From Sphingobium algorifonticola (GTDB lineage Bacteria > Pseudomonadota > Alphaproteobacteria > Sphingomonadales > Sphingomonadaceae), in NCBI RefSeq assembly GCF_004005485.1, contig NZ_RZUL01000001.1:434001-498000 (forward strand): 64,000 nucleotides of DNA. The letters are read 5' to 3'. Under the pieces are notes generated by a model. That model saw nothing but the letters and a program-made list of their open reading frames with translations. It searched no databases and was not told the DNA's origin. This document shows, piece by piece, positions 1 to 7,745 of this stretch (position 1 is the first letter of the stretch; every line of letters begins with the position of its first letter). A program made the position numbers and the translations under genes.

Positions 1-350
1 CCATGCCGCCGAAGCGAGTCGAGATATTGTCTCGCGGGATCGATCAGCAGTTCCGACCCGGGCACGACAGGCTGATTGGTCGGGCCGGACTGCCATTTGA
101 AATGGCGGTGATAGCGGTAGATGCCGATGGCATTTTCGTGCCGACGGAGCCTGCGATACAGATCGAAGGCGATGCCGGTGCCGCCGACGCCCGGCTCCCA
201 ATTGTTGACGCCGCCACGGGTTGCGGTGCCGCCGAGCATGTCGGACTGCTCCACCAGAAGGACGCGGATGCCAAGCCGTGCCGCCGCGAGCGCCGATCCG
301 AAGCCGCCGCTGCCACCGCCGATGACGACGAGATTATAATGCAGGTTCAT
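1..350 (-). CDS. FAD-dependent oxidoreductase (N-terminal part, cut by window edge)
   Basis: The visible 116 residues begin MNLHYNLVVIGGGSGG, a classic GxGxxG dinucleotide-binding fold at residues 11-16, followed by an acidic residue (VEQ) and a GGTATRGGVNNWEPG segment. That layout is typical of FAD-dependent oxidoreductases of the FAD_oxidored type. The rest lies beyond the left edge, so substrate and full length are unknown. It lies 24 bp downstream of the SDR gene on the same strand and is probably the third gene of an IclR-SDR-oxidoreductase operon. A flavin dehydrogenase or hydroxylase acting on the substrate of this catabolic locus is an inference only. Confidence 0.7.
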   Translation of the reverse strand, partial: MNLHYNLVVIGGGSGGFGSALAAARLGIRVLLVEQSDMLGGTATRGGVNNWEPGVGGTGIAFDLYRRLRRHENAIGIYRYHRHFKWQSGPTNQPVVPGSELLIDPARQYLDSLRRH

Positions 351-374
351 GATACCGCTCCCGATGGCCTCCGG

Positions 375-1115
375 TCAGAGCGGAACGACTTCCTGCACCA
401 TCGGCCAGAGGATCGTTTCCTGGACCCACAAATGCGCCGGCAGGGCACAGATATCGGCGATCATTTCACCGATCTCTTCGGGCTGGATACAGCGCGCTAC
501 GGTGTCCGCGTCACGCGCGGGCAGCCCGGCGGCGCCGTCAAACTCGGTCGCGCCCCAGGACGGCGTGAAGGTCGTCACGCGGACACCCTGTTCCCGCAGT
601 TCCCCGTACAGCGCCTTGGAGAAATGAGCGAGGCCTGCCTTTGCGCCCCCATACAAGCCCCAGCAGGGCCAGGCCTGATGCGCCGCAACACTCGATACGT
701 TGATGATCGTGCCGGATTTCTGTGCCGCCAGCAGCGGCGCGATGCGTCGGCAACCGAGCAGAGGTGCAACGAAATTCTGACTGACGACCGATTCGATATC
801 CTCGTCCGTCAACTCCCCGATCGCAAGGATGCGACCGCCACCGCCAGCATTGTTGATCAATATGTCCAGGCGACCGGCTTCATCCACAACCTGCTTGATG
901 AGAGCATCCCAGTCGGCACCGCTCGTCGCATCGGCCTTCACGGCGATCAAGCCGGTTCCATCGGCAGCGCGAGCAAGTGCAGCCTCGTCTCGGCCAGTAA
1001 TATAGACGCGCGCGCCCCGACCATGAAGGGCCTTGGCGATACCCAGGCCGAAGCCCTTGGCTCCCCCCGTTACAATCGCGACGCTGTCAGTGAGCGGCTG
1101 CATTCCCTTGTACAT
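375..1115 (-). CDS. Short-chain dehydrogenase/reductase (SDR family)
   Basis: A 246-residue cytoplasmic NAD(P)-dependent oxidoreductase with the full classical SDR signature: TGGAKGFG cofactor motif near residues 16-23, NNAG at 88-91, catalytic Ser at 141/142, and YxxxK at Y155-K159. The ATG at 1115 is chosen because an AGGAG-like site (caggagacaag) precedes it; an upstream in-frame ATG at 1160 adds 15 residues with no support. The start overlaps the end of the IclR gene by 29 bp, so the two are probably translationally coupled. The substrate cannot be read from the sequence; a sugar, polyol or hydroxy-acid intermediate of the neighbouring catabolic locus is likely. Confidence 0.88.
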   Translation of the reverse strand: MYKGMQPLTDSVAIVTGGAKGFGLGIAKALHGRGARVYITGRDEAALARAADGTGLIAVKADATSGADWDALIKQVVDEAGRLDILINNAGGGGRILAIGELTDEDIESVVSQNFVAPLLGCRRIAPLLAAQKSGTIINVSSVAAHQAWPCWGLYGGAKAGLAHFSKALYGELREQGVRVTTFTPSWGATEFDGAAGLPARDADTVARCIQPEEIGEMIADICALPAHLWVQETILWPMVQEVVPL

Positions 1116-1914
1116 CTTGTCTCCTGTCTTTTTTCTTGTCCGGCAGCAATTCAAACCCAAACCGTCTGGATATCGTAGCGGCCGCAGCGGCCACCTGCCT
1201 GCCGATCACCCTCAGTTGCGCGTCATCGAAACGGAAGCTCGGCCCGGTCACCCAGATTGCCGCAGTCGGCGCGCCACGATGATTGAAGATCGGTGCGCCA
1301 ACACAGCGCAACCCCTCGATCTCCTCGCCACAGTCGATGGCGAAGCCGTCCGCGAGAACCTTTTCGATTTCCTGATCGAAGCGTTCACGGCTGTCGATCG
1401 TGCGTTCGTTGAAGCGCGTGAACGTCATGCGGTCCAGCAGGGCATTGCGCTCGGCGGCGCGCATATAGGCAATGAACACTTTACCCGGCGCCGAAGCATG
1501 CAAGGGGAAATGCGTACCCGGATCGACCAGGAATTTGATGGGATTGCTGGCGGCAACCTGCTCCAGCACCACACCCTGCATATCGACGCGGACACCGATG
1601 AGAACCGTCTCGCCGGTGGCATCCCGCAGCCCCTGCATCACATCGATGGCATGTTCGATCAGCTTGTCTTCGCCGATCGCGGCATAGCCGAGCGACAGCA
1701 GCTTGCGCGTGAGCCGGTAGCGCATGTCGCCATCCCGGTTGAGATAGCCGCGCGCCTCCAGCGCACCGGTGATGCGAAATACGCTGTTCGGCGGCAATTC
1801 GAGATGGTCTGCGATTTCGCGCATGCGCATCCCATCAGAATGACTGGCGAGAAGTTCCAATATCGTCAGGGCGCGATCCAATGCCGGCACCTGAAACTCA
1901 TCAACCTTGCTCAT
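1087..1914 (-). CDS. IclR-family transcriptional regulator
   Basis: A 275-residue regulator with an N-terminal winged helix-turn-helix (about residues 8-65, including ALDRALTILELLA and LPPNSVFRITGALEARGYL) and a C-terminal effector-binding IclR domain (about 80-250, with GKVFIAY and a late C-GAPIFNHRG segment). An AGGAAC site precedes the ATG. The gene faces the five-gene kinase operon and is first in its own leftward operon with the SDR and FAD oxidoreductase genes, the usual arrangement for a local regulator responding to a pathway intermediate. Two matching 25-bp elements in the 336-bp divergent region are the likely operators. Whether it activates or represses cannot be told. Confidence 0.92.
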   Translation of the reverse strand: MSKVDEFQVPALDRALTILELLASHSDGMRMREIADHLELPPNSVFRITGALEARGYLNRDGDMRYRLTRKLLSLGYAAIGEDKLIEHAIDVMQGLRDATGETVLIGVRVDMQGVVLEQVAASNPIKFLVDPGTHFPLHASAPGKVFIAYMRAAERNALLDRMTFTRFNERTIDSRERFDQEIEKVLADGFAIDCGEEIEGLRCVGAPIFNHRGAPTAAIWVTGPSFRFDDAQLRVIGRQVAAAAATISRRFGFELLPDKKKDRRQDVQGNAAAH

Positions 1915-1955
1915 AGCACATGTTCCTGTTGACTATTTTCGAGCTTGGTCGATTT

Positions 1956-1980
1956 ATAGATCGATGTTTTATATATGGTC
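1956..1980. promoter_or_regulatory. Putative IclR operator, copy 1
   Basis: A 25-bp element 42 bp upstream of the IclR start codon. It matches the second copy at 2157-2181 at 20 of 25 positions by eye, and both share ATAGA at the left and a TATATAT run followed by GTC at the right. The inner part is an imperfect inverted repeat (ATAGA against TTTAT). The position suits autoregulation of the IclR operon. Assignment as operator is inferred from position and repetition only. Confidence 0.45.
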
Positions 1981-2156
1981 TGTAGATGATCGACGCAAGC
2001 CATTTTGTCAAACATCCTCGCTTGGTGCTGTCAAACCCCATCGTCATCGAGCTGCCGGCAAAGCCCTTTTGCTGTGCGGTCGCCGGTCCTGACACTGGCC
2101 GTCGAGCAACCCTTTTCCACTGGTAGCCATGAAAGCATACTTGATGTGATTGACTC

Positions 2157-2181
2157 ATAGACCAACGTTCTATATATCGTC
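2157..2181. promoter_or_regulatory. Putative IclR operator, copy 2
   Basis: Second copy of the 25-bp element, 69 bp upstream of the kinase start codon. It contains a perfect 5-bp inverted repeat, ATAGA to TCTAT, separated by 7 bp, followed by TATAT and CGTC. Its position near the likely promoter of the rightward operon, paired with copy 1 near the IclR promoter, suggests coordinated control of both transcription units. The remaining divergent region (1981-2156) shows no gene that I can support. Confidence 0.45.
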
Positions 2182-2250
2182 AACCAACAAGGCGCTGTGG
2201 CGGCATGCGTGGAAAGCGGCCGGACAAGCGACGAGGAGGGTGAGGCGATT

Positions 2251-3606
2251 ATGGCGTTGCTTGGCATCGACATCGGCAGTTCGGCCATCAAGGTCGCTGC
2301 TTTTGATGCCACCGGCCGTGCCCTTGCGCAGGCAAGCCGAGCCTTGCCCTCAGTGGTCTCTGAACAGGGCACGGTTGAACGTGATCCCGATCTGTGCTGG
2401 GCGCTGACATGCGCTGCGATCAGGGATGTCGTGGATGCGCTGCCCACGCAGCCCATCCTGGGCATAGGCGTAACCGGATGCGGCAATGGCGCCGTGTTTC
2501 TCGACAAAGAGGGCAATGCGATCGCGCCGGGAATATTGGCGATGGATCGGCGCGCCCGGAAATATGTGGACGCAGAGGCGCTGCCCCGCATGCAGGCCTA
2601 TCCGGGACAGCTCAAATGGCTCCTGCAATGGTACGATGACCTGCATGACGGCCACAGACCTGCGCTGGGTTCGGCACTGTTCTGGAAAGATTATGTGCGA
2701 TTGCGCCTGACGGACGGGCTGGCGACGGACTTCACCGATGCCGGTGCTGGCGGCCTGCTCGACGAAGATGGCTGCGCGCCGGATGCGCCGCATCGCGCAG
2801 TGCCGCCGATAAAGTCCAGTCTCGAGACCGCAGGATATGTAACAGCGCGCGCGTCGGCGCAGACCGGTCTCAAGGCGGGTATTCCGGTTGCCGTCGGCTG
2901 CGTCGATTTCGAGGCGGCGGCGATCGGATGCGGATTGCAGCCTGCGCACGAAGTGTCGATCGTTGCAGGCTCCTGGAGCATCAACCAGAGCTATTCGGAT
3001 CGCCCCGCGCGCACGGGCGAAATATTCCTTTCCAACCCTTCGGTTTTTGCAGACCGCTGGCTGCTGCTGGATGGCAGCCCCAATTCGGCCAGCCACTTCG
3101 ACTGGATGATCCGCGCAGTCCGCCGGTCGAACGATTTCGCGCATGCCGCCGAACAGGCGGCACGGCATGGGCCCGGCAATGTCATTTTCGTGCCTGGCCT
3201 GTTTGAAGGCGGTGCCCGTTTCAGCGGACTGCAAGCATCCGACTCCATCGACACGATGACCTTCGCCGTCATGGAAGGCGTGGCCTTTGCCCATCGCCAT
3301 CACATCGATCGTTTGCGGGATGCCGGCGTTGCACCGCTGCGCGCCAGGCTGACCGGCGGCGCATCGTACAGCCCGTTGTGGAGCCAGCTGTTCGCCGATA
3401 TTCTGGGGTTGCCGGTGCTCGTATCGCAAACCAGCGACATCGGGGCGCTGGGCGCTGCGATGATCGCGGCGGTCGCCAGCGGCATATATGACGACCTGCC
3501 CGTTGCGCAGGCCGTCATGACCGCCAATTTTGCGGCATTCCATCCGTTCGGCGAATATGAACAGCGTTATGCGCGTTACGTTCGCGAGCTGGAGCGCGCG
3601 GCATGA
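2251..3606 (+). CDS. FGGY-family carbohydrate kinase
   Basis: A 451-residue sugar kinase of the xylulokinase/glycerol kinase (FGGY) superfamily. The N-terminal ATPase fold opens with LGIDIGSSAIKVAAFD (phosphate 1 motif), and the C-terminal half has the LTGGASYSPLWSQLFAD adenosine-type motif and a following GALGAAM helix. The ATG at 2251 follows GAGGAGGG; an upstream in-frame ATG at 2197 lacks a site. It is the first gene of the rightward operon, and its stop overlaps the next start by 4 bp (ATGA). The substrate is not determinable from sequence; a ketose or polyol is expected from the family. Phosphorylation would trap the sugar in the cytoplasm. Confidence 0.88.
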   Translation: MALLGIDIGSSAIKVAAFDATGRALAQASRALPSVVSEQGTVERDPDLCWALTCAAIRDVVDALPTQPILGIGVTGCGNGAVFLDKEGNAIAPGILAMDRRARKYVDAEALPRMQAYPGQLKWLLQWYDDLHDGHRPALGSALFWKDYVRLRLTDGLATDFTDAGAGGLLDEDGCAPDAPHRAVPPIKSSLETAGYVTARASAQTGLKAGIPVAVGCVDFEAAAIGCGLQPAHEVSIVAGSWSINQSYSDRPARTGEIFLSNPSVFADRWLLLDGSPNSASHFDWMIRAVRRSNDFAHAAEQAARHGPGNVIFVPGLFEGGARFSGLQASDSIDTMTFAVMEGVAFAHRHHIDRLRDAGVAPLRARLTGGASYSPLWSQLFADILGLPVLVSQTSDIGALGAAMIAAVASGIYDDLPVAQAVMTANFAAFHPFGEYEQRYARYVRELERAA

Positions 3607-4763
3607 CGGCCACCTTTCATGCGCCGCCGGTCATCATCTACGGTGGCAATGCGCTGGCGGACCTTGCGCCGCAGCTGCGCCGCCTCGGGACGTCACGCAT
3701 CCTGCTGATAACCGACCCGTTCATGCAGGCGAACGGCGTCGCGGCGGCGGTGGCGGGCGCGGTCCGCGCCTATGGATATCATCTCGAAATCTTCGACGAC
3801 ATCCAGCCCGATCCCACCGACCTCAATGTGGCGGCCGCGGTTGCGGCGCTCAAGCAAATGGACGGCGATGCGATCGTGGCCCTGGGCGGCGGCAGCGCGA
3901 TGGACACCGCCAAGGCGGCGGCCGTTCTCGCGACAAATGATGTGCCGCTTGCGGCGCTGGAAGGTGTCGGCAATGTGCCCATAAGGGGCGTGCCGCTGAT
4001 CGCCATTCCGACCACGGCAGGCACGGGCAGCGAAGCCACCAAGGTTGCGGTCATCACGGATACGCAGCGGCAGGTGAAGATGTTGCTGCTCGATCCCTTC
4101 GTCATGCCGACCGTCGCGATCGTGGACTATGAACTTACGCTGTCGATGCCCGCATCATTGACGGCATTTGTAGGCATCGACACGCTGACGCACGGTATCG
4201 AAGCCTATGTGTCGCGCCGGTCCACGCCGATCAGCGATCTGTTTGCGCTGGAATGCGTGCGGCTTGTCGCGCGCCATCTGCGTACGGCGGTAGCAGAGCC
4301 GGACAATCACGATGCCCGCGACGGAATGATGCGCGCGGCAATGATGGGGGGGATGGCCTTCACCAACAGCAGCGTGGCGCTGGTTCATGCCATGAGCCGC
4401 CCGATCGGTGCGCTGTTCCATGTGCCGCACGGCCTGTCGAACGCAGTGCTCCTGCCGACGGTCACGCGTTTTTCCATCGACGGCAATGCGAAACGCTATG
4501 CCGAGGTTGCCCATGCGGTCGGCGCGGCGACGCCGGATCAGGACGATGGCGTGGCCTGCGCCAGGCTGATCGAATGGCTGATCGCACTCAACGATGATCT
4601 GTCGGTGCCGCTGTTGCGACACTGCCGGGGTGTGAGCGGCGATGCCTTCGATGCAGTCAAGGCCAAGATGGCCGAGGATGCGCTGGCATCCGGCAGCGCC
4701 AACCATAATCCGGTCGTGCCGGACGCGGCGCAGATCATCCGCCTTTACGAAGAAGCCTACTGA
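3603..4763 (+). CDS. Iron-containing alcohol dehydrogenase
   Basis: A 386-residue group III (Fe-dependent) alcohol dehydrogenase. The NAD(P)-binding motif GGGSAMD lies at residues 95-101 and PTTAGTGSE at 136-144. The expected metal ligands appear as D193, H197, H262 and H276, the same spacing as in FucO. It is translationally coupled to the kinase (4-bp overlap), so it probably interconverts an alcohol and an aldehyde or ketone in the same pathway. Alternative family roles include maleylacetate reductase and glycerol or lactaldehyde dehydrogenase; the sequence alone does not choose between them. Confidence 0.9.
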   Translation: MTATFHAPPVIIYGGNALADLAPQLRRLGTSRILLITDPFMQANGVAAAVAGAVRAYGYHLEIFDDIQPDPTDLNVAAAVAALKQMDGDAIVALGGGSAMDTAKAAAVLATNDVPLAALEGVGNVPIRGVPLIAIPTTAGTGSEATKVAVITDTQRQVKMLLLDPFVMPTVAIVDYELTLSMPASLTAFVGIDTLTHGIEAYVSRRSTPISDLFALECVRLVARHLRTAVAEPDNHDARDGMMRAAMMGGMAFTNSSVALVHAMSRPIGALFHVPHGLSNAVLLPTVTRFSIDGNAKRYAEVAHAVGAATPDQDDGVACARLIEWLIALNDDLSVPLLRHCRGVSGDAFDAVKAKMAEDALASGSANHNPVVPDAAQIIRLYEEAY

Positions 4764-4801
4764 CCAAAACATAAATCATCTGAAAACAAAGGGAGGACAT
4801 C

Positions 4802-7675
4802 ATGAAAATGCACATTTCACGGAAAATGCTCGCAAGCGCGGCCTGCAGCGTCAGCGCACTGGCGCTGAGCATGGGAACCGCAGACGCCCAGACCGAGACG
4901 CCTCCTCCCGCCCCCGAGGCATCATCCAGTCAGCCGCAGGAGGCCCAGGCCGACGCCAGCGTGGCGGACATCGTCGTCACCGGCTATCGCGCCAGCCTTG
5001 AAAGCGCGGCACGCTCCAAGCGTGATGCCATCAATTTCACCGAATCCGTCAATGCCAGCGACATCGGCAAATTTCCCGACCTCAACCTGGCTGAATCGTT
5101 GCAGCGTGTCCCCGGCGTCCAGATTTCGCGCGATCTCTCCAGCGGCGAAGGCACCCAAGTCCGTGTGCGCGGCCTGGGCCCGAGCTTCACGCGCGTTGTT
5201 CTGAACGGAACGCCGATCAATCCGGCGACCGATGGCGGTATCGACGACAATTCCAACGGCCGTGAAGTGGATCTCAATCTGTTTCCGTCCGAACTGTTCA
5301 CGAAACTCGAAATCTCCAAGTCGGCGCAGCCCGAACAGCTGGAAGGCGGCCTGTCGCTGGTCAATCTGAGACCCGCGCACGCCTTCGACAAGCCCGGGCA
5401 GCACATGTACCTGGCCGCCAACAGCAGCTACAGCACGAGCGCACGCAAGGCCGGATATGGCGCGTCGCTGATCTATTCGAACACCTGGGACAATTTCGGC
5501 ATTCTGATCGGCGCGGTCGGCAATGTCCGTCGCTATTCGAACGACGCCTATTGGTCGAGCGGCTGGACGAACGCGAATCTCAATTGCGCCGGATGCGACA
5601 ATACGCAGAGCAACCAGTTCACCTTTGCCACATCCGTCCCCGCCAATTCCGGGAACGGGCTGGTCGCCGGCACGCCGATCACGCTCAACACGTTGCTGGC
5701 GCTCAACCCCGGCCTGACCGGGAACCAGCTGACAAACGCCTATCTGCCCCGCGCCGACCGGCATGAATATCTTTCGGGAACGACGAAGCGCGGGACCGGC
5801 CTTGTCTCCCTGGAATGGCGGCCGAGCGATAGTCTGCGCTTTACCGTTGACGCCATGGGGAACAAGACCCGCAATGTCTTCGACCGCTACAACTCCAACT
5901 GGTATGTTCGCAGCAGCGCGCCGGCAACCACGGGTGGCATGGTGCCCATCAATGTCAAGGTCGACGAAAACAATGTCGTGACATCCGGCACGTTCGCCAA
6001 TTCCAACTTCTTCGTCACGCAGCGGCACACGGTCGACCGCAGCTATTTCTATCACGTCAATCCGTCCGTATTCTGGAATCCCGCCGACAATCTGGAAATC
6101 GATCTGAGCGGCTATTACAGCCAGGCCGAACTCAAGCGCAGCATTCCGACCCTGTGGATTACGACACGCCTCAATCAGGGCATCACGGCGAACTACAGCT
6201 ATGGCGCGGATCAGAAGGTCCCAACGGTCTCCTTCAACTTCGATGTCGCCAATCCAACCTCGGGCATCTGGACGTGGGAAAACGAAACGGTCCAGCGCGA
6301 GGAACGCACAACGGACAGCAAGGGTGCGCGTCTCAATTTCCGCTATGATGTGGACCCGGATTTTCGGGTGTCGTTCGGCGGCGCTTATGACCAGTCGAAA
6401 CGATCGATCCTCGCCTACAGCGCGGACGCCACGGCAGCCTTGCGATCCCAGATACCACAGGATCAGATCGCAAATTATCTGACGACGATCACACCGCGCG
6501 GCATCCCGAACCGGGGATATACCACCTACACTGTTGTCGATCGCGAAAAGCTGCTGGCGGCGACCAACCTCGAAGAGCTGGAAGCAAACGCCCCCTTGCG
6601 CACGCTGACGGCCCTGGGCACGAGCATCGGCGATGTCGAGGAAAAGGTAAAAGGCGCCTATCTGCAATTCTCCGGCACCACCCAGATCTTTGACCGGGAC
6701 CTGCGCATCAGCGGCGGTGTTCGCTACACGGCGACCGATCAGATCGTGTCCGGGCCGATCCAGCTGGGCACTGTCATCAGTTTTCAGGACATCGAGACAA
6801 ATTATGACGCGTGGCTGCCGTCGCTCAACCTGTCTTACGAACCGATGGACAATCTGATCGTCCGCGGGGCGGTTTCACGCACCATGACCCGCGCCAATCC
6901 GCAACAGATTCTGCCCGGCACGGTGATTACCGATGCCACCGTGCAGAATGCGCGCGCGGGCAACCCGGAACTCAAGCCCTATTTCTCCGACAATTATGAT
7001 CTGGGCCTGGAATATTATTTCAGCCAGTCAGGCTATGTCGCGCTGGGCGGCTTTACCAAGAAGGTAACCGGATTTCCGACAACCCAGTTCACCAACGCCA
7101 TATTTGGCGATCTGGGCATTCCCATCAGTGCGTTGCTGGCGTTTCAGCAAGACGCGGTCAACGCCAATGGCGGCCTGAACGCGCCGATCATTATCAGCCG
7201 CCCGGTCAACACGGATGTCGTGAAACTCAAGGGACTGGAAGCAACCTGGGTGCAACCTCTCGACTTCCTGTTCAAGGGGATCGGCTTCAACGCGTCATTC
7301 ACCTATGTCGACGACGGCGACACCAATGTGGTGACCGCGATCGCGCCGCGCATCTACAATCTGATCGGCTATTACGAAAACGACAATCTGTCGCTCCGCG
7401 TAAGCTGGGTGCGTCAGGCATCGCGTGTGGTGGCCGGGGCCCCGACAAACGGCTTCGTCAATGCCGTACAGCGGGAGCAGGCACGCTCTCAGGTCGATGT
7501 GTCAGCGCGCTACAAATTCGAATTGATGGGCAAGGCGCTCCAGCTGAGCCTGGACGGCACGAACATACTCGAAGCCAAAACCCTCACGTCACAGGATGAC
7601 GGCATCACCTCGCTGCCACTCCGCCTGCATAATCCGGGCGCACAATATCGCCTCGAGCTTTCGATGAGCTTCTGA
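4802..7675 (+). CDS. TonB-dependent outer-membrane receptor
   Basis: A 957-residue receptor preceded by GGGAGGA. A signal peptide (residues 1-29, ending ADAQ) leads to a proline/glutamine-rich linker, a TonB box (DIVVTGYRASL) and a plug domain (NFTESVNASDIGKFPDLNLA, then RVPGVQISRD and QVRVRGLGP). The C-terminal barrel ends in an aromatic residue (LSMSF), as needed for BAM insertion. The plug signature is that of the large Xanthomonas/Caulobacter-type receptor family, whose members often import oligosaccharides or aromatic compounds. It sits 38 bp after the dehydrogenase gene in the same operon. No inner-membrane permease for the substrate is visible in the window. Confidence 0.93.
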   Translation: MKMHISRKMLASAACSVSALALSMGTADAQTETPPPAPEASSSQPQEAQADASVADIVVTGYRASLESAARSKRDAINFTESVNASDIGKFPDLNLAESLQRVPGVQISRDLSSGEGTQVRVRGLGPSFTRVVLNGTPINPATDGGIDDNSNGREVDLNLFPSELFTKLEISKSAQPEQLEGGLSLVNLRPAHAFDKPGQHMYLAANSSYSTSARKAGYGASLIYSNTWDNFGILIGAVGNVRRYSNDAYWSSGWTNANLNCAGCDNTQSNQFTFATSVPANSGNGLVAGTPITLNTLLALNPGLTGNQLTNAYLPRADRHEYLSGTTKRGTGLVSLEWRPSDSLRFTVDAMGNKTRNVFDRYNSNWYVRSSAPATTGGMVPINVKVDENNVVTSGTFANSNFFVTQRHTVDRSYFYHVNPSVFWNPADNLEIDLSGYYSQAELKRSIPTLWITTRLNQGITANYSYGADQKVPTVSFNFDVANPTSGIWTWENETVQREERTTDSKGARLNFRYDVDPDFRVSFGGAYDQSKRSILAYSADATAALRSQIPQDQIANYLTTITPRGIPNRGYTTYTVVDREKLLAATNLEELEANAPLRTLTALGTSIGDVEEKVKGAYLQFSGTTQIFDRDLRISGGVRYTATDQIVSGPIQLGTVISFQDIETNYDAWLPSLNLSYEPMDNLIVRGAVSRTMTRANPQQILPGTVITDATVQNARAGNPELKPYFSDNYDLGLEYYFSQSGYVALGGFTKKVTGFPTTQFTNAIFGDLGIPISALLAFQQDAVNANGGLNAPIIISRPVNTDVVKLKGLEATWVQPLDFLFKGIGFNASFTYVDDGDTNVVTAIAPRIYNLIGYYENDNLSLRVSWVRQASRVVAGAPTNGFVNAVQREQARSQVDVSARYKFELMGKALQLSLDGTNILEAKTLTSQDDGITSLPLRLHNPGAQYRLELSMSF

Positions 7676-7745
7676 ACGCCTGCATGCGGAGGGCATTCCG
7701 ATATCTGGACGGCCCTCCGCATCATCACCGAATGCGGATCCCATA

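Noticed and set aside
3..1178. A 391-residue rightward open frame at the left edge
   Set aside because: It is antisense to the SDR and FAD oxidoreductase genes, which carry clear family motifs on the other strand.
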